From the NCBI GenBank assembly GCA_037200125.1, contig JBBCGS010000005.1, positions 124,001 to 188,000 of the forward strand: a stretch of DNA of 64,000 bases. The letters are read 5' to 3'. How positions within the stretch are numbered: position 1 is the first letter of the stretch; each line of letters starts with the position of its first letter. Made by a program: the position numbers and the translations under genes. Shown here in pieces: positions 27,334 to 37,300 of this stretch. This DNA comes from JADGHX01 sp037200125. Its GTDB lineage: Bacteria; Pseudomonadota; Gammaproteobacteria; Steroidobacterales; Steroidobacteraceae. Under the pieces are notes generated by a model. It had not been told where the DNA came from. It saw only the letters and a list, made by a program, of their open reading frames with translations, and made no database searches.

Positions 27334-28263
27334 ATGACCGACTCCATCCCGCTCGATCACGAAGAAATCATCCGCCGCATCGGCCGCGATCTCGCCGACA
27401 GCTACGACGAGGAGCTGGAGATGGAGATCGAGGATCACCACCCCCTGCCGGGCGTCCCGGACAGCACCAACGCGGCCGAGGAAAAGGACTACCGCCGCCA
27501 CTACTTCAGCCAGCTCTTCCGCCTGCAGGCGGAGCTCGTGAAGCTGCAGGACTGGGTGGTCGCCACGCGCGAGAAAGTCGTCATCATCTTTGAAGGCCGC
27601 GACGCCGCGGGCAAAGGGGGCGCCATCAAGCGCCTCACGCAGCGGTTGAATCCGCGCGTTTGCCGCGTCGTGGCGCTGCCCGCGCCCAACGATCGGGAGC
27701 GCACGCAGTGGTACTTCCAGCGGTACGCCGCCCACCTGCCAGCGGCGGGCGAGATCGTGCTGTTCGACCGAAGCTGGTACAACCGCGCCGGCGTCGAGCA
27801 CGTGATGGGCTTCTGCACGCCGGAAGAGTACGAAGAGTTTTATCGCTCGGTGCCCGAGTTCGAACGCATGCTGGTGCGCTCAGGCATCCGGCTCCTGAAA
27901 TACTGGTTCTCCATTACGGACGAAGAGCAGCATCTGCGGTTTCTGGGCCGTATCCACGATCCGCTCAAGCAGTGGAAGCTGAGCCCGATGGATCTCGAGT
28001 CGCGGCGCCGGTGGGAGGACTACACGAAGGCGAAGGAGATCATGCTCCAGCGCTCGCATATTCCCGAGGCGCGCTGGTGGGTGGTGCAGGCGGTCGACAA
28101 GAAACGTGCGCGACTCAACTGCATCGACCATCTGCTGAAGCAGTTCCCGTACACGGAAGTGCAGCAGAAGAAGAACCAGATCGTGCTGCCAGAGCGCGAG
28201 CGGCACGAGCACTATTCACGGCAAGCGGTGCCGGCGGAGATGCTGGTCCCGGAAATTTATTGA
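27334..28263 (+). CDS. ppk2: Polyphosphate kinase 2 family protein
   Basis: A 309-residue cytosolic PPK2 enzyme that transfers phosphate between polyphosphate and nucleoside di- (or mono-) phosphates. It has a P-loop (FEGRDAAGKGGAIKRL, about residues 88-103), RTQWYFQRY, the lid region and DRSWYNRAGVEHVMGF, and YWFSITDEEQHLRF. One domain and the length fit class I PPK2. The N-terminal acidic extension (EELEMEIEDHH) is usual. It is divergent from the ankyrin operon across about 294 bp, in which I recognise nothing specific. Confidence 0.94.
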   Translation: MTDSIPLDHEEIIRRIGRDLADSYDEELEMEIEDHHPLPGVPDSTNAAEEKDYRRHYFSQLFRLQAELVKLQDWVVATREKVVIIFEGRDAAGKGGAIKRLTQRLNPRVCRVVALPAPNDRERTQWYFQRYAAHLPAAGEIVLFDRSWYNRAGVEHVMGFCTPEEYEEFYRSVPEFERMLVRSGIRLLKYWFSITDEEQHLRFLGRIHDPLKQWKLSPMDLESRRRWEDYTKAKEIMLQRSHIPEARWWVVQAVDKKRARLNCIDHLLKQFPYTEVQQKKNQIVLPERERHEHYSRQAVPAEMLVPEIY

Positions 28264-28280
28264 GTTGGGGAGTGTCGGAT

Positions 28281-28324
28281 CGGGCGGCCAAGGAGAGCCA
28301 CTCCCAGCCGCCCGGCGATTGAGG
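28281..28324. repeat. Hairpin plus 19-bp tail shared with 57,595 (REP-like)
   Basis: CGGGCGGC (28281-28288) pairs with GCCGCCCG (28307-28314), enclosing a small inner GGAG/CTCC stem. The 19-mer AGCCGCCCGGCGATTGAGG (28306-28324) recurs exactly at 57595-57613. It lies between the convergent PPK2 and SnoaL-like genes, so it may also act as a bidirectional terminator. Confidence 0.55.
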
Positions 28325-28340
28325 GCCTCTTCCGCGGGCG

Positions 28341-29321
28341 CTAACGAACGATCTGCGGCTGATCCGACCTTCCCTGCTCGTACGTGCTCCAACCCGACTG
28401 GATGCCGTACGGCGCGCGATGGAAGATCGCTTCGATCCGGCGAATCCTGCCGTCCTGGATCTTGAAGAGCTCGCCGAGCTGCCACGTCCAGTTGATCTGC
28501 TCGTGATCGAAGAAACCGAAGGCGAACACGATGCCGCGCTCGCGATCCACCGCGACGAAGCGACGGTCGCGCACGCGTGACACCACATCCTTCAGCGCGA
28601 CTTCGAACTGCTTCTTGCAACCCATCGCTTCGGTCTGGCCCGTGGCCGGATTGCGCATCGGCACGTTGGTCGAGTGATTGCCGTTCTCGTAGCGATCGCA
28701 GTCGTCGGTGAAGGGGTAATAGCCCTTGCCGTCGTTGCGCTGCAGGCCGGAAAAGTAGTAGTTCGCGGTGTGGATCATCTCTTCGCGCGAAGGGCGCTTC
28801 GCTTCCGGAATCACCTCCGCAAAGATCGGGTTCGGCGCGCCCATCTTTTCGACGCGCTCGCCGGTGGACGGAGGACGCGCCGCCTGACCGCCGTTGTTCG
28901 TGAGGCCGCCTTCCGGCCGGATGACGAGCTGCTCGACCTCGCTGATCACTTTGTCGACGATCTTCAGCCGCAGCACCACGGCGACGATCAGGTCTTCGTT
29001 GCGCTCCTTCTCGCGCGCCGTGCCGAAGAAGGCGACCTGCTGCGTTTCCACGTCCGGCACATAGAACCTGTACGTGCCCTTGCCAGACATGCGAAACCAA
29101 AGGCCTTCGGTGCCGAGCGGCAGCTGCACGCCGTTCTCCGTGAACTTCGTGCCGCGCGCGAAGAGATCGTCACTCACCTTGTGCGTCAGCATCGCGTCCA
29201 TGTAGCGATCGACGTAACCCTGGAGGCAACTGCGATCGCAGGCCACGGGCTTCGCCGTCTGGGCGAAGGCAGGCAACGTTGCGAGACCCATGAGCACACT
29301 ACATGCGAGCGCGGATTTCAT
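28341..29321 (-). CDS. Secreted SnoaL-like (NTF2-fold-like) hypothetical protein
   Basis: A 326-residue exported protein. ATG at 29321 gives a clean Sec signal (MKSALACSVLMGLATLPAFA, then QTAKP); the longer frame lacks one. Two similar halves are suggested by VDRYMDAMLTHKV..TENGV and YYFSGLQRNDGKG..PFTDDCDRYENG, and the C-terminal segment RDRRFVAVDRERGIVFAFGF is typical of a widespread uncharacterised family with SnoaL-like folds. No catalytic residues are identifiable. Transcribed alone, divergent from the TonB receptor gene across about 300 bp with no feature I can support. Confidence 0.75.
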   Translation of the reverse strand: MKSALACSVLMGLATLPAFAQTAKPVACDRSCLQGYVDRYMDAMLTHKVSDDLFARGTKFTENGVQLPLGTEGLWFRMSGKGTYRFYVPDVETQQVAFFGTAREKERNEDLIVAVVLRLKIVDKVISEVEQLVIRPEGGLTNNGGQAARPPSTGERVEKMGAPNPIFAEVIPEAKRPSREEMIHTANYYFSGLQRNDGKGYYPFTDDCDRYENGNHSTNVPMRNPATGQTEAMGCKKQFEVALKDVVSRVRDRRFVAVDRERGIVFAFGFFDHEQINWTWQLGELFKIQDGRIRRIEAIFHRAPYGIQSGWSTYEQGRSDQPQIVR

Positions 29322-29619
29322 CTGGAAAGCCTCCCCTGTTGAATCGTGGCGAAAAGCTAGCGCCATTCCGGGCGGGAGCAGGGCCTCGGATGGAGGTCTG
29401 TTCGAAGGCTGGCGGGGCGACCCGGCGCGATGACCGCGAATCACAGTCCTGGACACTGAATCAGCCGTTTCCAATTCGATCAATCCAGGGGTCGAGCAGG
29501 ATCAAAGGCGGGGCGTTGCGTGCCGCTACGATCGGCCTGATCGAGGCCTATGCCATCGGCACCTTAGTTTGTGTGTGTGCCGGCAGAACGCCTTCCACAC
29601 CCCAGGGGGAAACTCTAGC

Positions 29620-32600
29620 ATGCACGACCATCAGGCCCGTGCCGCAGGCGCCTTCGCGCCCGGCACCCAATCTTATTCCAACACGCGCAGCCGCTCGCTC
29701 GTCTCCGCCGCTGTCGCGTTCGCACTCGCCTGCGCGGCAGGCGGCGTAACAAGCGCCCTCGCCGCCCCGGCGCCTGAACCGCAGGCGCAGACCACCGGTG
29801 CCAACGAATCCGCGTCGAGCGGTGAATCGCAACTCGCCGAGGTGGTCGTCACCGGTTCGCGCATCGCGCGCCGCGACTTCGAAGCCAGCACGCCGATCAC
29901 CACAGTGCAGGAAGATCTGCTGCAGCAGACGAGCAGCTTCGCGCTCGAATCCAAGCTTCTGCAGCTGCCGCAGTTCGCGGGCGCGGCGAACAGCCAGTAC
30001 TCCACAGGCTACTTCAACAGCGGCGCCGCGACGCTGAATCTTCGCAACCTCGGCGATAACCGCAACCTCGTGCTGCTCGATGGCCGCCGCCTCGAGCCCT
30101 CGACCTCGGCGCTCGCCGTCGACATCAACACGATTCCGGCCGCGCTGATCGACAGCATTGAAATCATCACCGGTGGCGCCTCCGCCGCGTACGGTGCCGA
30201 CGCGGTCTCGGGCGTCGTGAACTTCAAGCTGAAGAAGAGCTTCCAGGGTCTGCAGCTCGACGGCTACTACGGCCTGTCCGAGCGCGGCGACAACCGCATC
30301 GTCGACCTGAGCGCCACGATGGGCGGCAACTTCGCCGACAACAAGGGCAACGCGGTCTTCGCGGTGAGCTATTCCGATCGCGGCGAAGTGCGCAACAGCG
30401 ACATCGATTTCCTGCAGAAAGGCTTTGCCGTCGGCGCCATCCCGTCGTCGTCGAGCTTCCTCTCGAATGGCTACTACAACCCGATCACGAACCAGCCGAC
30501 GCAGGGCGCGCTGGATTCTTACTTCGGGCAGTACGGTGCCGCCCCGGGTGCCGTGACGCGCGCCACGCAGCTGGGCTTCAACAACGACCAGCAGTCGCTG
30601 TTCAACATCACCGGCGCGAACATCTACAACTACACGAACCCGCTCTACCCGCGCTATGCGATCGACTCGTTCACGAGCCCGACCAGCAAGACGGTGAAGC
30701 AGAACTTCAACGCGGACACGCTCGCGTCGCTGCCGCTCACGCGCTATTCGGCGTTCGCGAACGCGACGTATAACGTCACCGACAGCATTCAGTTCTTCAC
30801 CCAGCTCCAGTACACGCACTACAACAGCACCACGGTTGGTGGCGGGCCTGTGGCCGCGAACACGTGGCGTGCGGACATCCCACGCGATGCCGCGCATCCG
30901 GTGCCGGCCGCGTTCGCGACGCTGCTGGATTCGCGCCCCGATCCGAACGGCGACTGGGCCTTCAACAAAGACCTCTCGTTCATGGGCCTCGGCACCGTCG
31001 ACCACACCAACGACGTGTATCAGCTCACCGCCGGCCTGCGCGGCTCGCTGCCGATCACGGACGTGACCTACGAGCTGTACGCCTCGCACGGTGAAACCCA
31101 GCTCGTCGACAAGGGCGTTTCGGGCTTTGCCTCGCTCGCGCGCTACCAGCAGCTGATGCGCGCGCCGAACTACGGCGCGAACTTCAAAGGCCAGTACGGC
31201 GGCTGCACGAGCGGCATCAATCCGTTCGGCGAGCAGAACGGCGTCGGCGCCGGTCAGTTCGGCGACCCGAACCTGGCACAGGTTTCGGCGGACTGTATCG
31301 ACTACCTGAACCCGTATTGGACGAACACGACGAAGCTCGCCCAGGACGTCGTCGAGCTCTCCACGCAAGGCAAGGCGTTCGACCTGCCGGCTGGCGAAGT
31401 ACGCTTCGCGCTCGGTGCGGACTATCGCAGCAACACGGTCAGCTCCAAGCCCGACAAGGCGTTCACGCCGGATTCGGGTTACTTCGCGGACATCATCGGC
31501 CAGTTCGGCGTGCTGCCGGTCTCCGGGATGAACTACGTGAAGGAAATCTACGGCGAGTTGCTGATCCCGCTCCTGAAGGACCTGCCGGGCGTGCAGAAGC
31601 TCGAGCTCGATACGGGCTATCGCTTCTCCGACTACAACCACTCCGGTGGCACCAACACGTACAAGGCGGACATCAACTGGACCGTGGTTGACCCGCTGCG
31701 CGTTCGCGCCGGTTACCAGCGCGCCGTTCGCGCGCCGAACGTCGTCGAGCAGTTTGGCCCGCCGACGCTGGTGTTCGACAGCGCCGTGGACGCCTGCCAG
31801 AGCACTGGAACGGCCAGCTACTCGAACATCGCGTCGAACCCGAACCGCGCCAAGGTGCAGCAGATGTGCCGCACGCTGATGGGTGGCGGCGCGCCGCCGA
31901 TCACCGACCCGGTGAACGATCCGTTCGGCCTCAACACGTATCTCGGCAGCGCCTCGGGCTCGCTCAACTCGTACCCGAGCGGCAACCCGGACCTGAAGCC
32001 GGAGAAGGCGGACACGTACACCGCCGGTATCGTGTTCTCGCCGACCTGGGATCTGCCCGGGAACGCGAACTTCACGACCTCCCTCGATTACTACAAGATC
32101 GACATCGACGGCGCGATCGGCTACATCAACGCGAACCTGACGTACCAGCTCTGCTTCAACGCCAACGGCGAGAGCAACCCGACGTACGATGTGAACAACA
32201 TCTACTGCAAGACGATCGGTCGTCAGCAGCTCGCCGGCGCGCAGGGCGTGCCGTCCGGCGTGTTCAGCACGTATCTGAATCAGGGCAGCATCGCGACGAG
32301 CGGTGTGGACCTGCAGAGCGACCTCAAATTCAACGCGGGTCCCGGTACCGTCGGCGTGAACCTGGTCGTGAACTACCTCGACAGCTTCAAGCGCAAGGTG
32401 GGTCCGGGCGCTCCGGAGATCGACTACACCGGGTTCGCGGGTGGCTACTACGAGTGGAAGAGCTATCTGAACTTCACGTACCAGATGGGCCCTGTCGGCG
32501 GCGGTTTGCGCTGGCGGCACCTCCCGAGCGTGAAGGCGCAGGACTACCTCGTGGCACCCTGCACCGCTACGCGCTGCTTCGGTGACACCCCGTCGTGGGA

Positions 32601-32778
32601 CATGTTCGACCTGTACGGAAGCCTCAAGGTCAACGACATGTTCAGCGTGCGTGCCGGCATCGACAACCTCCTGGACAAGGATCCGCCGGTGGCTCGTGGC
32701 ATTCCTGGCAACACCGACCCGCAGAGCTACGACATTCTCGGTCGCCGCTTCTACGTGGGCGTGACTGCGAAGTTCTGA
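29620..32778 (+). CDS. TonB-dependent outer-membrane receptor
   Basis: A 1,052-residue outer-membrane active transporter. ATG at 29620 follows AGGGGG and gives a long signal ending ALA at about residue 48. A TonB-box-like segment and VVVTGSRIARRDF precede the plug domain (LNLRNLGDNRNLVLLDGRRL, GGASAAYGADAVSGVVNFKL; about residues 75-200). The rest is a 22-strand-type barrel ending in GRRFYVGVTAKF with terminal Phe. This class often imports carbohydrates or other large molecules, but the ligand is not predictable. A hairpin follows the stop and an AraC regulator lies downstream. Confidence 0.95.
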   Translation: MHDHQARAAGAFAPGTQSYSNTRSRSLVSAAVAFALACAAGGVTSALAAPAPEPQAQTTGANESASSGESQLAEVVVTGSRIARRDFEASTPITTVQEDLLQQTSSFALESKLLQLPQFAGAANSQYSTGYFNSGAATLNLRNLGDNRNLVLLDGRRLEPSTSALAVDINTIPAALIDSIEIITGGASAAYGADAVSGVVNFKLKKSFQGLQLDGYYGLSERGDNRIVDLSATMGGNFADNKGNAVFAVSYSDRGEVRNSDIDFLQKGFAVGAIPSSSSFLSNGYYNPITNQPTQGALDSYFGQYGAAPGAVTRATQLGFNNDQQSLFNITGANIYNYTNPLYPRYAIDSFTSPTSKTVKQNFNADTLASLPLTRYSAFANATYNVTDSIQFFTQLQYTHYNSTTVGGGPVAANTWRADIPRDAAHPVPAAFATLLDSRPDPNGDWAFNKDLSFMGLGTVDHTNDVYQLTAGLRGSLPITDVTYELYASHGETQLVDKGVSGFASLARYQQLMRAPNYGANFKGQYGGCTSGINPFGEQNGVGAGQFGDPNLAQVSADCIDYLNPYWTNTTKLAQDVVELSTQGKAFDLPAGEVRFALGADYRSNTVSSKPDKAFTPDSGYFADIIGQFGVLPVSGMNYVKEIYGELLIPLLKDLPGVQKLELDTGYRFSDYNHSGGTNTYKADINWTVVDPLRVRAGYQRAVRAPNVVEQFGPPTLVFDSAVDACQSTGTASYSNIASNPNRAKVQQMCRTLMGGGAPPITDPVNDPFGLNTYLGSASGSLNSYPSGNPDLKPEKADTYTAGIVFSPTWDLPGNANFTTSLDYYKIDIDGAIGYINANLTYQLCFNANGESNPTYDVNNIYCKTIGRQQLAGAQGVPSGVFSTYLNQGSIATSGVDLQSDLKFNAGPGTVGVNLVVNYLDSFKRKVGPGAPEIDYTGFAGGYYEWKSYLNFTYQMGPVGGGLRWRHLPSVKAQDYLVAPCTATRCFGDTPSWDMFDLYGSLKVNDMFSVRAGIDNLLDKDPPVARGIPGNTDPQSYDILGRRFYVGVTAKF

Positions 32779-32803
32779 TTCGATTCGATTTGGCAAAACA
32801 GAT

Positions 32804-32833
32804 GCGCCGCCGCCACAAAAATGGCGGCGGCGC
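32804..32833 (+). terminator. Perfect 12-bp hairpin after the TonB receptor gene
   Basis: GCGCCGCCGCCA (32804-32815), loop CAAAAA, TGGCGGCGGCGC (32822-32833). It begins 26 bp after the stop. There is no T-tract on the plus side, so it could be a strong terminator or an mRNA 3'-stabilising hairpin. Confidence 0.6.
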
Positions 32834-32956
32834 GTCCGCACCGCGTTCAGCAAGTCGGGCGATCACCCCATCGGCGCCGGGTGGTGGCAATAATAGGTAG
32901 AGCGGCATGCATCTATTGTGTTGTGGCCGCAACACCTGCCCACGCTACGCTGAAAA

Positions 32957-33943
32957 GTGACGCTGACCCCCGCCGCACACTCACTAGACCTGCACCGGAT
33001 CGTCCACACACAAAGGGAACGGCTGTGGCGCCAGAGCGCGCAGCATTTCTTCCCCGGCCTCAGCGTGCGCGACATGCTGGACAAGCCCTCGCGGGGCTCC
33101 ATCCACGGGCTTTCGATCGGCCCCGGGCAACTCTGGAATATTCTTTCCCCACCCGCCCAGGTGACTTACAAGCCGCGCGGCCGCGGCGACGACGACGCGC
33201 AGTGGCTCTCGGTGATGGTGCAGCTCCAAGGCTCGACGAACGCGCGGCAGGATGGGCGACTCTGCGTCCTGAACCCTCACGACGTCTGCATCATCGACGG
33301 GCAACAGCCCTTCGAGCTCGAAGTCGAGGACGGCTTCTCGCGGCTCATGTTCCTGCGGCTGCCGCGCGCGCTCGCGTTGGGCCGCCACCCGTATCTGGAG
33401 CGCCAGACCGCACAGGCACTGGATCGGGATGACGCCGGCGCGCAACTCCTGCGCACGATGTTGATGGGGCTGCTGGAAACCGGGCCGCTGCTGCGAGACG
33501 AGCAAGGGACGCTTGCGATCACCGGCGCGGTTCAGCTGCTGGGCCTGCCGCGGTTCGCGCAGGAATCCAGGATTCGGGACCTCGCGTGGCGTGCACGAGC
33601 CGCGCTTGCGCTCATCGACGCGGAACTGCCCGATCACTCGCTGACGGCGAGCCGGGTCGCGGCCGCCCAGTGCATCAGCCGCCGACGGCTGGATCAGATC
33701 GTGCTGTCGACGCTGGGCACGTCGGTTTCCGCGCAGATCTGGCTGCGGCGACTGAATCAGGCGGCTGCGGATCTGCGCGACGCGCGGCTGATGAATCGCA
33801 GTGTCACGCAGATTGCCTACAGCGTTGGGTTTGCGAGCGCCGCGCATTTCACGCGCGCATTCAAGCGTCACTATCGCTGCACGCCGCTGCAGTGGCGCCG
33901 GAAGGCGGAGGTGGCGCGGGCGCCTATGGTCGCTCTCGCCTAG
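32957..33943 (+). CDS. AraC family transcriptional regulator
   Basis: A 328-residue regulator starting at GTG 32957. The N-terminal region resembles AraC-binding-like cupin domains (VQLQGSTNARQDGR, DVCIIDGQQPFELEVEDGFS). The C-terminal double HTH (about residues 215-315) has VAAAQCISRRRLDQIVLSTLG and IAYSVGFASAAHFTRAFKRH. It follows the TonB receptor gene on the same strand but beyond the hairpin; regulation of that receptor is plausible, not shown. Confidence 0.92.
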   Translation: MTLTPAAHSLDLHRIVHTQRERLWRQSAQHFFPGLSVRDMLDKPSRGSIHGLSIGPGQLWNILSPPAQVTYKPRGRGDDDAQWLSVMVQLQGSTNARQDGRLCVLNPHDVCIIDGQQPFELEVEDGFSRLMFLRLPRALALGRHPYLERQTAQALDRDDAGAQLLRTMLMGLLETGPLLRDEQGTLAITGAVQLLGLPRFAQESRIRDLAWRARAALALIDAELPDHSLTASRVAAAQCISRRRLDQIVLSTLGTSVSAQIWLRRLNQAAADLRDARLMNRSVTQIAYSVGFASAAHFTRAFKRHYRCTPLQWRRKAEVARAPMVALA

Positions 33944-34031
33944 CGCCCGCCGATCACTGCGTCTTCGGGAAGCTTGATATCCTGCGCACTTCGCCAGCCC
34001 GCCCTCGGCTATCGCAAAGAGCGTGACGGTC

Positions 34032-34668
34032 ATGACTCGAACGCCGATAGTTTTCACGTTGCTTCTGCTGGCAAGCTGCGCTCGAGCGCCTGAACAGCAG
34101 CGTGGGAGCCCACCAGAGGCCACGCCGTCGCAGACCCCCGACGCCCGAGGCCGCGCCCACACTACCGGCTCCCGAAGCGAGCACGGCACCGCCGTTTCCT
34201 CCGGTCAGCCCTCCCGCGCCGGGCACGCCCGGCGGACTGCCGGACGATCGCACACCTATCTCCGAAGCGCCTTTCTTACCCACGAGCGCGCAGGGCGCGG
34301 CCAACGTCGTTCAGATTTACTACGCGCTGATCGGTGAGCACCGGTATGAGGATGCGTGGCGACTCTGGACGCAAGGCGGCCAGGGGAGCGGAATGAGCTC
34401 GGCGGCGTTCACAGCGAGCTTCGCGCAATACGAGAGTTACAACGCCAACATCGGCGCGCCGGGAACCATCGAAGGCGCCGCGGGTTCGTTGTTCGTCACC
34501 GTTCCCGTTCTGATCTACGGGCGCAGGAAATCGGGCGAGGAAGTGCACGAGCTCGGCGAAGCGACGCTCCGGCGCGTGAACGATGTGCCGGGTTCGACGG
34601 CGGAACAGCGCGCATGGCACCTCTCCCGAATCGATCTGAAGCCTTCGCCCGGGCCGGCGGCGCGTTAG
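34032..34668 (+). CDS. Lipoprotein of unknown function, apparently frameshifted
   Basis: ATG at 34032 encodes a lipoprotein signal (TRTPIVFTLLLLASCARAPE; lipobox LASC). The conserved body (TSAQGAANVVQIYYALIGEH, YEDAWRLWTQGG, GRRKSGEEVHELGEATLRRV) is in another frame, open from 34102 to 34668. Removing one C from the CCCCC run at 34135-34139 joins the frames smoothly (PSQTPTPEAAPTLPAPEAS). The result would be about 211 residues: lipid anchor, Pro-rich linker, globular C-terminal domain. Either a sequencing homopolymer error or a recent inactivating insertion. Function unknown. Confidence 0.75.
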
Positions 34669-34701
34669 CCGTTGCCACCGATCGGCTTCAGGTCGCGGCT
34701 T

Positions 34702-36171
34702 TCACTTGCCGAACTCGAAGATACTTTCGTCGCTTTTCGGCCGCCCCATTCCCTCCTCGAAGTACTTCTCCCACAACTGCCCCCACGGCCGTCGGAACAT
34801 GTCGAGCGCCTCGTACTGAATCGTCTCTCCGGGTGAAACAGGTGTGGCGACTCCCTTTACCGGAAAGATGTTCGGCAGGCACTCGATCACTTCGTACGGA
34901 TCGCCTTCATCGAGCCCGCCCAGGCGCGCAAGATTGCGCACGATCCGAATGGGTTTCACCAACGCCTCGGGATCGTAGAACACCGCCTCGTGATTCAAGC
35001 CGACGATCCGTCCGCGTGAATCGTGCTTCGGCGTGTAGATCTCCACCGTCTGCATCCCGCTCGAGAACTCGAACGCGCCATGCGCCGTCCAGCCCTGAAT
35101 GTTCGACGTCCAGGTGATCAGCACATCGCCATCCCAGAATCCGATCGTCTCGCCATACCACTTCGCCACGTCGGGGCCGAGGCGCGGCACGCTCCCCTGC
35201 ATCTTGAACTGGCGACCGACGTTGATGTCCGTGATGAAATTGCGCGCGACGCCCGTGCGGATCTGCACGAACTTCGGCGTCGCCAGAATGAAATGCGGCT
35301 GCACCCCAGTCGCGAGGAAATACCAGCGCCGCATGAACCCCTCAGGCCAGCAGTACTGGCCCGACCATTGAGGCGCGCCGGAATTCCCCTGGTGATACAG
35401 GTCCTGCACCATGCGCATCTGGTACTCCGGCGTCAGCAGCGACACGATCGTCGATGCCTGGTTCACGAGCATCATGCTGTACCAGTTCTCCAGCATGGAG
35501 ACCGCCCGATAGCGCCCGCTCCAATCTTCCGGGAGCGTAGCCGCCGGCTTTCCGGATTTCGGCTGGCGACGACGCGTCTCTTCCTGAAGAGCCTCGTAGT
35601 GTTGCTGCGCGCTGGTGAACTCGTAAGGGCTCAGGATCGCTTCACGCGGATAGTCGACCTTGCACTCGCCCCATGCCGCGGTCCGCGGCGGGTTCTTTCC
35701 GCTCACCTGCAGGAACACCGGCGTGACCGCACCCCGTTGCGCCTCGATCGCCTGCGGACTATTGCATCGAAAGTAGCGCGGGTCGCCCCACGACGCGCGG
35801 TCCTTGTAGAAATCCTTCGAAGTGAAGAGATCCACGGCAAGCGGCTCGATTCCCGGAGGCGCCGCGCCTTCCCAGGCGGATCCGATGCGCAGCTCGGTCT
35901 CGCTGGCGCCGGTGCCCCGAATCAAAGGAATCCTCATGGCGCCGACGAAGGGATAGCTCCGCATCTGCTCCCTCACGCGCTGCAGTTCCGCAGCCGGCGT
36001 GCCGGCTGGAACCGCCTCTCGTGCCGGCGCGTGCAACGCGACCGCCAGCGGCGCGCCCCGCCCCACGCTCTTGAAGCCAGGGTCGGCAACTTCCTGCGCG
36101 TGGCCTCGCGGGACCGCGAAGGCGGTAATCAATGCAATCGCGCTTGCTACGAGACGGCTGCTCGGGTGCAT
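34702..36171 (-). CDS. Exported protein of uncharacterised family (paralogue A)
   Basis: A 489-residue protein with a Sec signal (ATG at 36171; cleavage after RGHAQ-type sequence), then VADPGFKSVGRGAPLA. It is clearly paralogous to the gene at 57738-59245 over the whole length: DLFTSKDFYKDR, YFRCNSP, YCWPEGFMRRWY, NVGRQFKMQGSVPRLG, GETIGFWDGDVLITWTSNIQ, GLNHEAVFYDPEALVKPIRI, RPWGQLWEKYFEEGM. The GETIGFWDGDVLI segment loosely recalls a family of secreted unknown proteins with G.W.GDTL motifs. No known catalytic motif. Convergent with the lipoprotein gene. Confidence 0.85.
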   Translation of the reverse strand: MHPSSRLVASAIALITAFAVPRGHAQEVADPGFKSVGRGAPLAVALHAPAREAVPAGTPAAELQRVREQMRSYPFVGAMRIPLIRGTGASETELRIGSAWEGAAPPGIEPLAVDLFTSKDFYKDRASWGDPRYFRCNSPQAIEAQRGAVTPVFLQVSGKNPPRTAAWGECKVDYPREAILSPYEFTSAQQHYEALQEETRRRQPKSGKPAATLPEDWSGRYRAVSMLENWYSMMLVNQASTIVSLLTPEYQMRMVQDLYHQGNSGAPQWSGQYCWPEGFMRRWYFLATGVQPHFILATPKFVQIRTGVARNFITDINVGRQFKMQGSVPRLGPDVAKWYGETIGFWDGDVLITWTSNIQGWTAHGAFEFSSGMQTVEIYTPKHDSRGRIVGLNHEAVFYDPEALVKPIRIVRNLARLGGLDEGDPYEVIECLPNIFPVKGVATPVSPGETIQYEALDMFRRPWGQLWEKYFEEGMGRPKSDESIFEFGK

Positions 36172-36391
36172 TTGACGGCTCCGCGGCGTTGATGTGAGGA
36201 GACGCGCCTGATGCGCATCGAGGAAGGGATTATCGTCCCCCGCCCGCTCGCCTCCCCTTTGGAACAGCCCCGCGCGAAGCTCTTGCGCATCAAGTCGCTT
36301 TGCCATTCGTACGTTCGTGTGTCCATCTTTTTCAGCGCTTTTCGCGCCGCCTCGCCAAGAGAGTTCAGGATCGAATCAGTCGGCGACAGTC

Positions 36392-37225
36392 TCACTTGCT
36401 CCAGGAGATCTCGCGGAATTCCCGGTGTGCTCGCAGCACCTCGTCACTCGCATCCCCGGCGAGCTGGGAAGGGCGAAAGCCGGAGGCGATGCCGACGACA
36501 CGAACCTCGCGCCCGTCGACGCTGAACCGCACGCGCCATTCCTTGACGGCCAATTGCAGGCCATCGTCGACCCGGCGGATCCGCCGGTAGGGGTGCGGCG
36601 CCGGGCCAAGCTCGAGCGTCGAGCGGATTCGCTCCTCGATCGCCAGCGCCGTTCGCGCCTCGATCCACTGTGCCTGCTCGCTCGCGATCGCGTCGAAACT
36701 CACGTCGTACGCGCGCACCGGGTCCGCCGGTTGCCCCACATCGCGCACGAGGTCCGCGTCGTCCAGCCAACCATTACCCGCATCGGGGTAGGCGTCCGTG
36801 TAAGGCACGTACGGCTTGAGATCGAGCACCGGTGTGCCATCGAGCATGTCCGCATCGAGAATGTGCAGCGTCAGACCCTCGACGCGCTCCAACCGCACGA
36901 CTGAAAGGCCAATCGGGTTCGGCCGGTGCGGCGAGCGCGTGGAAAACACGCCTTTGCGCCCTGTCACGCTACGCGGTGGAAGCACCTTGGGGCGCCAGCC
37001 GGCGTTCCGATGAAACCAGAAGACCACCCAGATGCGCTTCCAACGCGCGAGATCCTCGAGGGCATGCTCGAAGTGACGGCCGGGCAGCAGTTCGATTTGT
37101 GCCGGCTCCCCGCCCGCCGCCCGCGGCTGGCGTGCCGCCTCGACCTTCGTCGCAAGCGTATTGCGGACGAACCCGATCGGCTCGAGCACAAGGCGGGACG
37201 AAGCATCATCTTCGGATGACAGCAT
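36392..37225 (-). CDS. trmO: tRNA (N6-threonylcarbamoyladenosine37-N6)-methyltransferase TrmO
   Basis: A 277-residue protein of the TrmO/YaeB/TsaA (UPF0066) family, which methylates t6A37 in certain tRNAs using SAM. Signature segments are LEPIGFVRNTLATKVEAARQ, WVVFWFHRN, TRSPHRPNPIGLSVVRLERV (SAM site) and VLDLKPYVPYTDAYPDA. The extended C-terminal domain (APHPYRRIRRVDDGLQLAV) is typical of proteobacterial forms. ATG at 37225. The 220 bp downstream to paralogue A hold no feature I can support. Confidence 0.93.
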   Translation of the reverse strand: MLSSEDDASSRLVLEPIGFVRNTLATKVEAARQPRAAGGEPAQIELLPGRHFEHALEDLARWKRIWVVFWFHRNAGWRPKVLPPRSVTGRKGVFSTRSPHRPNPIGLSVVRLERVEGLTLHILDADMLDGTPVLDLKPYVPYTDAYPDAGNGWLDDADLVRDVGQPADPVRAYDVSFDAIASEQAQWIEARTALAIEERIRSTLELGPAPHPYRRIRRVDDGLQLAVKEWRVRFSVDGREVRVVGIASGFRPSQLAGDASDEVLRAHREFREISWSK

Positions 37226-37300
37226 GACGCGCAGGATACCCTACCGGCCGCGTATCAAAGCCCGCCCCGCTCGAGTTGTATCGGCGTCCCCGCAATTGTT

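Noticed and set aside
29548..32853. Minus-strand ORF of 1,101 codons antisense to the TonB receptor
   Set aside because: Arg/Val/His-rich composition with no recognisable domain; the plus strand encodes an unmistakable receptor. Typical high-GC antisense open frame.
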